Positions 19,618-28,391 of a stretch of DNA of 64,000 bases are shown in pieces. The translations under genes and the position numbers were made by a program. The DNA is taken from contig JAHQRK010000010.1 of NCBI GenBank assembly GCA_019828595.1, positions 1,054,001-1,118,000 on the forward strand, in the 5' to 3' direction. Numbering within the stretch: position 1 is the first letter of the stretch; the number at the start of each line of letters is the position of its first letter. This stretch comes from Aphanomyces cochlioides. Taxonomy: Eukaryota; Oomycota; Saprolegniomycetes; Saprolegniales; Verrucalvaceae. The notes beneath the pieces are model-generated. The model was not told where the DNA came from, did no database searches, and saw only the letters and a program-made list of their open reading frames with translations.

Positions 19618-22600
19618 GGTCCTCGCGGCTTCAGTGCAGCCAACTTCATCGCATCCAAACCAACAACCACCACAGCCAACGTTCCCCAACTCTTCACTTG
19701 TCAACTTGTCCATTGTCACGGCCAATATAAATGGCCTTTCGAGAGACAATGGAAACCAACTTGTCAACACCATGATCTCACGGAACGAGATCGTTGCCCT
19801 ACAAGAAACCAAATTTGCCAGTGAGAAGAAATTCTCCACGTTCATGTTTCACCTTGCTCACGCTCTTGGTCATGACAAGTACTTCATTGCTGCCAATGAC
19901 CATCGGCTTCTGGGAGGCGAACTTGAACAATACCGATCTGGTGGCGTCGCCATGATCTTCCAACACACCATCCCTGGCTTCAACACACTTCACCATGAAC
20001 GCCAATACGACATCGAAGATCGCTACATGGTGGTCAGTTCAATGTGGGGAGACGACCCCATCTACTACCACAATGTCTACGCACCTGTTGAAGACAGCGA
20101 GCGAGACGCCTTCTTTGATGCCTTGCCACGAAACTTCCCAATCGCGTCCAAACATGTCGTCATGGGAGACTTCAATCTCCCGATGGATCGAGCATTGGAC
20201 TCAAGAGGCTCCACCACCTCAAACCACCAAGTCAACAGGCAGTCTTGTTTCGCGTGGCTACAAGAACTTGAGGTCGTCGACGCCTGGAGATCTTTCAACC
20301 CCACGAAGAAGGTTTACTCTTCGCCGAAGGGACTCAATCGGCTTGATTACATCTTCCTTCAGCCTGCCTTGTGTCGAATGTATTCTGCTGGCGAGTACTT
20401 CGAGCCTACAGCAAACACAGATCACTTATGGCACAAAGTGGAGCTCCAACCAGTAAAAACAACACGCGTCAAGAGCTACTGGAAGCTGCCAAAAGAACTT
20501 TTGGCGATCCGAGAAGTTCGAGAGGCGATTGTGTCCGAAGCCAGCGAACTGCTCGAGCGACTGCGGACATCGAACCAGCCAGGGGTCTTGTGGACTCAAT
20601 GGCAACGCCGCACCAAACGCTTTCTTCAGAAATATCACGCTCGAATGGTAACGAACCAAAAGAACGCACTTCAAGAGGCCAAGATCCAATGGCTACAAGC
20701 TCAGTTACGACATCATCACGGACGCCTCACCGAAGCAGCTCTCAATACTGCAAGGACACAGTATGAGACCAAGAAGCAAGACTTGAAACAGCACCACGCG
20801 GACTTGAGTTTTGACTTCCACGCCACCCAAAACGAGGCACCGACAAGTCATTTCTTTCGCAAACCACGCGCTCGGCAGTTTTCCATACCTATCGTCGAAT
20901 GTTACGACGAACAAGGAAACGTCACTGCCATACCAGAGGAAATTCATGCAGCATTCAATCGTCATTGGTCGGCGGTGATGAGTGAAGGCGACTTTCAACC
21001 TACAAGTCCACAAGAGAAGTCACAGTTCTTGAATGTACTTGAGAGAAACTTACCCCAAGACGATTCAGAGGCTTTGGATGCGCCGTTGACGATCGAAGAG
21101 CTAGCGCAATCCATCAAGACGATGAATCCTCACAAGTCACCTGGAATAGATGGGTTCTCGGCTGGCTTTTACCAGCTACATCCAGCCTTGTTTGGCGAAA
21201 TCTTGTCGGTAGTCTTCAACCACCAACTTCAGGAAGGCATCATGTTGGCCTCGCAACGCTGGTCCGCCATATCGTTGCTCTTCAAAGGCGGCGATCGACG
21301 CAACCCAGCGAACTATCGACCCATTGCCTTGATTCCAGTTGAAGTCAAAGTCCTATCGCGCGCGTTAGCGTATCGAATGTCACAAGTCTTACCGTTGATC
21401 GTCCAACCCGAACAAAATGGCTTCGTCAAAGGCAGGCGGATCCATGATCATGTCATCTTTCTGCAAGACCTTCAACATCATTGCACCACCTTCAATCAAG
21501 AAGCCTACGCGATGTTCCTGGACTTTGAAAAGGCCTATGATCGTGTGAATCATGAGTTCATGTTCGCCGTTTTGAAGAAATTCAATGTTGGAGATCACTT
21601 CATTGATTGGGTTAAGTTACTTTACAACCAAACTCAAGTCAGTTTGAACATCAATGGCAGACTTACCGATCCATACTATCCATCGCGAGGAGTCAAGCAA
21701 GGCGATCCGTTGTCTTCGATGCTTTTCGTCTTGACGATAGAACCGCTCGCTCAAATGCTTCGCAATCATCCCGAGTATGGTTACGCTTTCTCGGACTCTG
21801 GGATCGCTTCCGTTCTTCTCTTCGCCGACGACACATCGCTCATCTCCAGCTCCGTGGGCGACTTGGAAGAACAGCTTAAGCTCGTCGACGAGTTTTGCCG
21901 TCACTCTGGAGCAAAACTCAATCGCAGTAAGAGCAAAGTCTTGACGCTAGACAACAATCAATCAGTATTCCAACATCCAAGGTTGAACATGGTACCAAGT
22001 GGAACGCCAGTGAAATATCTTGGGATTGAACTGGGACACCAATTGGATCCTATGCTTCAAATCAATGCAATCAGCGATAAGTTTTACAAGTCGTTTACCA
22101 CGTGGGCGTGTCGAGCAAGAACCCTCAAAGGCAGGCGGTTGCTTGTGAAAACGATGAACCTATCACAGCTTTGGCATTACACGATGGTGCTACCGATACC
22201 AGACAATACCGTGCGAAAATGGCAGTCTATGGTCAACAAGTTTGTCATGAGTCGACGCACGCAAGCCGAAGACAAGTATTTGGCCCTTGCTCCAAGTGGC
22301 TTGATCCATGACTCGAAGACGGGCTTCAAAGTGCCGCATATTGCTTCAGTGATTCGAAAACAAAGAGTCACTCGTCTTCAACTCCTAGTCCAAGCTGATC
22401 AAGAAGAGCCTCCACAATGGGCAATCTTACCGACAGATCGCTTGAGTCGTTGCATGTATCCATACTCTCGAGTGACAAATTGGGACTTCATGATGTATCA
22501 TCCTAGCCCAAACAATAAGCTCGTCCAGTTCAAGTTGCTCTCACCGTTTTGGCGCAATGTCTGGAAGCAATGGGCTCAAATTCCAATGACAATGAAGACA

Positions 22601-23740
22601 CCACACGAGCCTACGCTGAGTCAGATGACACAAATGCCATTGTGGATGTCGTCGCACCCTCTCTTTCAAGTCCCGGGTCGAGACGGGATATCGTCGCTTG
22701 CAATCACGCTTCAAAACCATCGCGACTGGTACAGACACCTTGCTCGGAGAAGCATACACTGCCTTGAAGACTTGTTGACTCCAGGTCGAACGTGGCCAAC
22801 CTACGATGAGTTTCGTGAGTCGATGGAAGACCACCTAGATCACTTCGTCGAAGAATTACCTGTCCCGACATCCTTCAAGCACTTTTACAAGCTGGTGACG
22901 CTGATTGCAACGAATGTTTGGACTCAAGCCAACAAGCGGCTAGACGCCCCGGTTGAAAACGATCCTAGTCCGCAAACGGTGATTTCATATCGACAAGGAG
23001 ATGTCGACGTACCGTTCAAGTCGTGGACAACGAAAATCATCAAGCGAGTGAGCTTCCATGCTCCTTTGTTAACGCGGCCGCATCCCTTCCACTCTAGCAC
23101 ACGTGAGACTCGAGCGAAAATCGCCAAATACCTTTCACATTTTGTCAAGCCTTTTGCCAGTCTTGTGACGCCAGTTCAAGCAGATCTATGGACGCGAATT
23201 CTCTACGACATCATCCCAGTGGGCAATAAATTCAAGTACAAGGAGGCCACTGACCCAAGAGCACTTCGATGCTGCTACCCGAATTGTTATGCGCGAGAAA
23301 CATTGCGGCACTTGTTCATGGAATGCACAATCACACGAGATCTTTGGCTACAACATCGTGAGGCATGGAGTTTGTTTGGGGTTCGCTTTACCTGGGAGTG
23401 GGTCGAAAACATCGATGCTTTTCAAGTCGCGCAGCGATGGGCTCGATATCGAGACGTTCTCCATCGGCTCTGGTTTATGCTTGCTTGCGGCATTCTTCAC
23501 CTCCTATGGACACACCGAAACAAAGTCAAGTTTGACGGAGCCAAGACACCACACTTACCAGCGTTGAACGATGTTGCGTTGACTTTTTGGGCGTCTAATG
23601 TCCGCCGATGGCTTCGCCACATTCACGATCAAGACACCTATCAACAGGCAATGATTATCCTTGGATTGTTAAGACACCGTGGTTCGTACCGCCGATTTTT
23701 GAGTAAACATCCCGCAATCTTCAAGTTCAAGTTGGCTTGA
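19568..23740 (+). CDS. LINE A1 ORF2 (APE endonuclease / reverse transcriptase)
   Basis: The frame is open from 19559 and is +1 relative to ORF1. Position 19568 is a TTG; the first ATG codon comes only at residue 69, after the first endonuclease motif, so entry is probably by recoding at the ORF1 stop. The APE domain spans about 45-290 (TANING at 51, LQETKF at 79, MGDFNLPMDR at 199, RLDYIF at 258, TDHLWHK at 284). The RT spans about 500-770 (NPHKSPGIDGF, FLDFEKAYDRV, GVKQGDPLSS, FADD at 752). A zf-RVT-type CC.PNC ... H..ME.C finger lies at 1235-1253. These place it in the L1/Tx1 group. The endonuclease presumably cuts tRNA-Thr after nt 17. Intact, so possibly active. Confidence 0.92.
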   Translation: MATTIPACNAGTTCCTKVLAASVQPTSSHPNQQPPQPTFPNSSLVNLSIVTANINGLSRDNGNQLVNTMISRNEIVALQETKFASEKKFSTFMFHLAHALGHDKYFIAANDHRLLGGELEQYRSGGVAMIFQHTIPGFNTLHHERQYDIEDRYMVVSSMWGDDPIYYHNVYAPVEDSERDAFFDALPRNFPIASKHVVMGDFNLPMDRALDSRGSTTSNHQVNRQSCFAWLQELEVVDAWRSFNPTKKVYSSPKGLNRLDYIFLQPALCRMYSAGEYFEPTANTDHLWHKVELQPVKTTRVKSYWKLPKELLAIREVREAIVSEASELLERLRTSNQPGVLWTQWQRRTKRFLQKYHARMVTNQKNALQEAKIQWLQAQLRHHHGRLTEAALNTARTQYETKKQDLKQHHADLSFDFHATQNEAPTSHFFRKPRARQFSIPIVECYDEQGNVTAIPEEIHAAFNRHWSAVMSEGDFQPTSPQEKSQFLNVLERNLPQDDSEALDAPLTIEELAQSIKTMNPHKSPGIDGFSAGFYQLHPALFGEILSVVFNHQLQEGIMLASQRWSAISLLFKGGDRRNPANYRPIALIPVEVKVLSRALAYRMSQVLPLIVQPEQNGFVKGRRIHDHVIFLQDLQHHCTTFNQEAYAMFLDFEKAYDRVNHEFMFAVLKKFNVGDHFIDWVKLLYNQTQVSLNINGRLTDPYYPSRGVKQGDPLSSMLFVLTIEPLAQMLRNHPEYGYAFSDSGIASVLLFADDTSLISSSVGDLEEQLKLVDEFCRHSGAKLNRSKSKVLTLDNNQSVFQHPRLNMVPSGTPVKYLGIELGHQLDPMLQINAISDKFYKSFTTWACRARTLKGRRLLVKTMNLSQLWHYTMVLPIPDNTVRKWQSMVNKFVMSRRTQAEDKYLALAPSGLIHDSKTGFKVPHIASVIRKQRVTRLQLLVQADQEEPPQWAILPTDRLSRCMYPYSRVTNWDFMMYHPSPNNKLVQFKLLSPFWRNVWKQWAQIPMTMKTPHEPTLSQMTQMPLWMSSHPLFQVPGRDGISSLAITLQNHRDWYRHLARRSIHCLEDLLTPGRTWPTYDEFRESMEDHLDHFVEELPVPTSFKHFYKLVTLIATNVWTQANKRLDAPVENDPSPQTVISYRQGDVDVPFKSWTTKIIKRVSFHAPLLTRPHPFHSSTRETRAKIAKYLSHFVKPFASLVTPVQADLWTRILYDIIPVGNKFKYKEATDPRALRCCYPNCYARETLRHLFMECTITRDLWLQHREAWSLFGVRFTWEWVENIDAFQVAQRWARYRDVLHRLWFMLACGILHLLWTHRNKVKFDGAKTPHLPALNDVALTFWASNVRRWLRHIHDQDTYQQAMIILGLLRHRGSYRRFLSKHPAIFKFKLA
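19612..19633 (+). promoter_or_regulatory. Candidate ORF1/ORF2 recoding site
   Basis: ORF1 ends TTG TAC TAA while the ORF2 frame reads AAG GTC CTC GCG GCT across the same bases. Skipping the T of the stop puts the ribosome in ORF2. The block TAA(G/A)GT..TCGCGGCT is kept in A, B (40436) and C (58131). Mechanism is inferred. Confidence 0.5.
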
Positions 23741-25586
23741 TTACTCCGGCTCGATTAGTCAACATGATGGATCTACAAGTTGAAGTGAGATCTTTGTTTG
23801 AATTGAAGCAAACTTACCCGCAAGCGCGCCAAAGTTTTGAAGGCAAGTCCAACCAAGTTGAAATTCAACTACAAAAATCAAGAAAAATCGACAATTCAAG
23901 GGTGAATTACGAAATTAAAAAATTGGGCAGCGCTTCGCACAAAATCGGCGAGGTCTTTCGGAAAGACTTGGTGGTTTTCGCCAACTTCGCTTGAAAAAGC
24001 AAGAAAAAAACAAGCTAAGCACAAAAGTCAAGCAAAAACAAAGGAAACAACTTACGAAGTTGGTCGAATGGACCTCGGATGGCTGGCCCGGCGTAGCCAA
24101 TTCCCACCTTCTTGGACGCGCCGACGACGAATCATCGGCGCCAAAATGGGCGACCGGTCGCAAAAATCGCTCGCTTTCCTAAACAAGTCATACCAACAAG
24201 CACGAGATACAAACCAAGCCAAATCGCTGAAGTCTTCCTTGAAGCCCGGGGCATCCCCTTGAGACAAAGTCCCAAGGGTTGAAAGTCGCGGCCGAAGCCA
24301 CGACTCGACGGCGGCAAAGTAAAAAGGCAACGCGCCCTCAAGAAGTATCCGGGTAGGGGGACTACCAACTGGCCTAGGAGCGATCGGAGGTATCCCCCCC
24401 TCGTCACACCCCACAGCCAGCTTTTTTCGGCACTCCAAGCGACACGCTGGCGACTCCACAAAAGCAGAGCCGACTTGGAAAAAAGTCTTCGCGCTTTTCT
24501 TCCTTGAACGCCTTGGACGCCTTCTTCTCAAAAGCCAGCCGAATCAAACCACGAGCAGAAAGACGGGTGAGGCCCTGCGTCCCGACACTCACGAAGGGAC
24601 GGAGATTTGACCGCTCGCTATTCGCTCCAGCTGGCTCTTGTTCTTGAACCCCTTGAATCTTGTCTTCCTTGAAGCCCATCGCCTTCTTCAGCCTTCGTGT
24701 ATCGCGGTCGCACCCATCGCACCCATGGCAGATCGCACCCACGGCAAGTCGCACCCACGGCAAGTCACACGAGCGTCGGCATAGCAAGCGGCAAAAACAC
24801 GGCAGCACGGACACGGTAGCGGCAACAACGACACGGCACAGCAAGCGACCACAGCAGCAGCAGCACGGCACACCAAGCGGCAACAACAGCACAACACGAC
24901 CACGAACAGCAACTTCAGCGGCCAAACGAAGCAGCAGAGCGACAGCATCACGGCGGCATGGCAGCGGCAAAATTGAAAAATGGCCAAGGAACTTTTCAAA
25001 ACATCCTCAAGGAAGTTCTCCGCCACTCAAATTTTCAAGTCCGGCAAGAAAAAAATCCAGTGAACTTCCTCTGGCAAGACCATACAAACATCAAGACACG
25101 ATCAACGACCCAAGAACATGCGACAACAAGGCACCCATGACGACTGCACAATCGACGGTGACGCACCAACGTTCAACGACGATGGCACTTTGCGACAAGA
25201 AAAAATCCAGTGGAAGATTAGTTCACACATCATCTGGTGCCAATGGTCCTGTCCAAGATTAGTCAAAGCAACATGTGGACGTTCTGAAGCCAGTCCAAGA
25301 TTACTCCACACCCATCTGACGTCGAAGACAAGACAAGTCTGTCCCATGTCCACATCACCCAAGACCATTCATGTTGTTACACGACTTGAAGACCACAATC
25401 GACAGCACATGCGACGTGTCAAGAAGCCAACTTTTACCTGTATCAACTGATACAACAAAAATCAAGTTTCAAGAGGTAAATCTGCTTGCGTTCAAATCTC
25501 ACAAGCACCAATATTATTCACTCAAGAGTGATTAATGACGGTCATTATTATTTAGCGTATAATTAAATTCAATATACGCGATTGTA
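23741..25586 (+). other. LINE A1 3' region
   Basis: This 1.85-kb stretch has no conserved gene. A block at about 23870-23960 (ends gggcagcgcttcgc...) is conserved with LINE B at about 44765-44850, but with a stop in B, so it is conserved as nucleotides rather than as protein. The middle (24700-24960) is made of short CACGGCA/CAGCAA-type repeats. Confidence 0.6.
25518..25579 (+). promoter_or_regulatory. LINE A 3'-terminal hairpins, likely RT recognition signal
   Basis: Three small stems lie within the last 70 nt: TCACTC-AA-GAGTGA (25518-25531), AATGAC-G-GTCATT (25534-25546), and GCGTATA/TATACGC with an 11-nt loop (25555-25579). They end 7 nt before the target copy. LINE B has the same stems although its ORFs differ much more. 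By analogy with other LINEs this would be the RNA tail bound by the reverse transcriptase. Confidence 0.55.
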
Positions 25587-25603
25587 CACTGAGCTATAGG
25601 GGC
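25587..25603. repeat. LINE target-site copy 2
   Basis: This is an exact 17-bp copy of the tRNA-Thr 5' end between A1 and the truncated copy a1. Confidence 0.9.
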
Positions 25604-26312
25604 AGGCAACAACAGCACAACACGACCACGAACAGCAACTTCAGCGGCCAAACGAAGCAGCAGAGCGACAGCATCACGGCGGCATGGCAGCGGCAAAATT
25701 GAAAAATGGCCAAGGAACTTTTCAAAACATCCTCAAGGAAGTTCTCCGCCACTCAAATTTTCAAGTCCGGCAAGAAAAAAATCCAGTGAACTTCCTCTGG
25801 CAAGACCATACAAACATCAAGACACGATCAACGACCCAAGAACATGCGACAACAAGGCACCCATGACGACTGCACAATCGACGGTGACGCACCAACGTTC
25901 AACGACGATGGCACTTTGCGACAAGAAAAAATCCAGTGGAAGATTAGTTCACACATCATCTGGTGCCAATGGTCCTGTCCAAGATTAGTCAAAGCAACAT
26001 GTGGACGTTCTGAAGCCAGTCCAAGATTACTCCACACCCATCTGACGTCGAAGACAAGACAAGTCTGTCCCATGTCTACATCGCCCAAGACCATTCATGT
26101 TGTTACACGACATGAAGACCACAATCGACAGCACATGCGACGTGTCAAGAAGCCAACTTTTACCTGTATCAACTGATACAACAAAAATCAAGTTTCAAGA
26201 GGTAAATCTGCTTGCGTTCAAATCTCACAAGCACCAATATTATTCACTCAAGAGTGATTAATGACGGTCATTATTATTTAGCGTATAATTAAATTCAATA
26301 TACGCGATTGTA
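25604..26312 (+). mobile_element. LINE a1, 5'-truncated family A copy
   Basis: Bases 25605-26312 match the last 708 bp of A1 (24879-25586) with about three differences. One extra base (a) precedes it. It is bounded by target copies, as expected of a 5'-truncated target-primed insertion. The internal open frames (25684 on, 25844 on) are pieces of the 3' region and not genes. Confidence 0.9.
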
Positions 26313-26329
26313 CACTGAGCTATAGGGGC
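26313..26329. repeat. LINE target-site copy 3, array end of unit 1
   Basis: The 17-bp copy here is joined to the native upstream flank of the tRNA gene (ggacatactt). Confidence 0.9.
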
Positions 26330-26536
26330 GGACATACTTCCATACCCCATTCCTACACCACAAACAATTTTTTCACACAATCCTCCTGCGTCTCTACATC
26401 CCCTCGCATCGCTACCTACAAAACAAACATACACCAATCGTCTCATCTTCTCATATACACAAAAAAAACATAGATTCCACAGGCCGTTCAAAACATACCA
26501 ACACATACGGCTGCATTGCACTCACCATCCTTTTAT
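26330..26536. other. Native 5' flank of tRNA-Thr, unit 1
   Basis: This 207-bp AC-rich stretch recurs at 63761-63965 at the end of unit 2 with minor indels. In an empty locus it would lie directly upstream of tRNA-Thr. No gene is seen. Confidence 0.7.
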
Positions 26537-27187
26537 ACAAAATCACACTCACCACATGGCCTACATTACCAAATCTCGTCAAGAAACTCGTCTCAATTGC
26601 TGCATACAGTCTCCACTTCGTATGATCTAGAATATCCTCCTTCCACTGTAATCTTTCACATGGAACAAATTTCGTCAAAAATTATTCTGACTTGCGACTT
26701 TAGACCGATGTACGAATTTTTGCTTACTTCAAAGCTGACTATGAGAATGAATCTTCTTCACTTTGGTCGTCTCAAGCTAAACCAGGACGCGTCTCCTGCA
26801 CATGAATATCGCGATCAAAATACGAGAAATATCTCAAATACATATGTGTGGACAGTATTCGCACCCCTTCCAGATTAAACGTCCAGTGAGTCATTGTGAT
26901 AGGTCTTAGACCGCTGAGCTCGCCGAATGTGTGGTGATAAAAGACCAACCTAACATCGTGAAATGTCTTGTGTGTCAAATTCGTGAAATTGGGATATGAA
27001 AAGCGGCAAAATATTTCCTCTAAAAGTTGGAGTGGGTGAAATAATCTCACAACACGAGAGCTTTCCGTCGCTTTATTTCCGATGGGCGTGAGGATCCTGA
27101 CACAGCCATGACGATCGTCGATTTCTGATCGACAGATTGTTGATAAATGTGCTTTTTATGGCTCTCATGGAAAAAAGGGAAAAGAGT

Positions 27188-27259
27188 ATCGATGGAGGGG
27201 ATCGAACCCTCGATCTCAAGCGTGTGAAGCTTGCGTCCTAACCACTAGACGACATCGAC
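27188..27259 (-). tRNA. tRNA-Val(CAC), copy 2
   Basis: The sequence is identical to the copy at 15855-15926, including the T4 and T6 terminators behind it (27171-27183). Confidence 0.95.
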
Positions 27260-28260
27260 TCCTTACTCCAGACCTCAATCCCAAAGTGTCATACATCCAA
27301 CTCATCACGCCATTTTCACTCCGATACCACTCAGCTCTTATACTCTATGACCATGCCTTAGAAAACACGACTAACCAAACAAAACCTGTTCAACTCACAC
27401 ATGACTTTCACAATAAGTATAACTTTAGCATACACTGAAACTTATCATGATACATAGAGAACACATGTCAGACTGAATTAGCCCATGCATTTGTAGACTA
27501 TGACTTGCACTTCACTCCGTTCGATCGTGATAACAAATGTAGCCGTTGCAAGGTGTGGTTCAATCTTTTGGTCCATTCGCACTCCCAGCAATTGGTCGCG
27601 TGCAAAACATAGAGCTCGCGAGTCATGTAGACACCAGGAAACTAAATGTGACTAGCATGTGATTTTACTTTCTATTCGCCATGCCGATGGTCTATCTTGG
27701 CTAGAAGAGTATTGAAAGAAACGTTTTTTACATTCAACAGTAAATGATCCTTTTTGACAGGGTTTCATTGCATTGGGAAGACTCTAACATAGGAATGGGT
27801 TGTGTTTGCGAAAAACGAACGACGACAAAGAGAAAGAGAGTTTCAGGTACAAACGGTCACGGTGTTGGGGGATATGCTCACCACAACGAGAAAGAAAACC
27901 CTCAAGGACAGCCTCTTCTGTTCTGTGACAAACTCAACTAATGCTCCTGAGCACCATGAATAAATCTTGCACGATGTTAATTGTTTTCAGACGACCCAAA
28001 TCTGTCAATTTTACATCAATTGATTTTCATACAGTGAGAATGAGTGAACTTTTAGTGTCAAGTCTTTGAAATGGCGGGGATAGCCTGGGCTCATGCGAGA
28101 TGAAGGACTTGTGTATTTGGCGAGACTGACGAGTGTTCGTGAATGTAGTTTGTTTTGAGTGATTGAGGGGTAAGGATGATGTCTAGACTTTGGGGTTGAA
28201 AGGACAGATCCGACAATAGAGCTGTCGAGGGATAAACGTGTGGGAAAAACATAAATGCAA

Positions 28261-28331
28261 GCCCCCACGCGGGATCGAACCACGGACCTTTCGCTTACGA
28301 AGCGAGTGCTCTACCACTGAGCTATAGGGGC
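28261..28331 (-). tRNA. tRNA-Thr(CGT), copy 2, LINE insertion target
   Basis: The sequence is identical to the copy at 16928-16998, with the same C-A mismatch at 27-43 and both internal promoter boxes. LINE A2 abuts its 5' end at 28332. Its native upstream sequence is now 35 kb away at 63761. Confidence 0.95.
28315..28331. repeat. LINE target-site copy 4 (inside tRNA-Thr, unit 2)
   Basis: This is the left duplication of LINE A2, within the complete tRNA gene. Confidence 0.9.
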
Positions 28332-28391
28332 ACTTTTACTTTTGCCGTCAACCACTCAAGTCAACAGCCAAAGTAAGGTACCCCTCGACCA

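Larger units (their letters stand above)
16999..25586 (+). mobile_element. LINE A1, full-length tRNA-targeted L1/Tx1-type retrotransposon
   Basis: The element is 8,588 bp and lies between two 17-bp target copies (16982-16998 and 25587-25603). It has a 60-nt 5' leader, ORF1, an overlapping ORF2 with APE endonuclease, reverse transcriptase and zinc finger, and a 1.85-kb 3' region with no poly(A) tail. The last 170 nt hold small hairpins shared with LINE B. Both ORFs are intact. It is oriented divergently from the tRNA-Thr gene. The first base is ambiguous by one (a shared c). Confidence 0.93.
15204..26536. repeat. Tandem unit 1 (tRNA-Val/tRNA-Thr locus with LINE A1)
   Basis: Position 15204 onward is nearly identical to 26537 onward, offset 11,333 bp, through the two tRNA genes, LINE A1/A2 and the truncated copy. 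The left junction has a short match (acaaaat). Without LINEs the unit would be about 2.0 kb (15204-16998 plus 26330-26536). A few single-base differences separate the copies, for example at 17048 and 22513. Outside the two tRNA genes I see no gene in 15204-16927. Confidence 0.92.

Noticed and set aside
23737..23994. 85-aa ORF overlapping the LINE A ORF2 stop
   Set aside because: The nucleotide block is conserved in LINE B but with a stop codon there, so selection is not on this protein.
24660..25262. 200-aa ORF in the LINE A 3' region, repeated in A2 and A3
   Set aside because: Low-complexity Ser/Thr/His/Arg composition from simple repeats, no ATG context or family match, and not preserved as an ORF in LINE B.
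17059..25586. LTR retrotransposon interpretation of the repeated 8.6-kb units
   Set aside because: No LTRs, protease, RNase H or integrase; the repeats are separate LINE copies with APE and RT and 17-bp target copies.
25555..25640. CRISPR-like array from recurring cactgagctataggggc
   Set aside because: The copies are hundreds to thousands of bases apart and are explained as target duplications of a tRNA gene.
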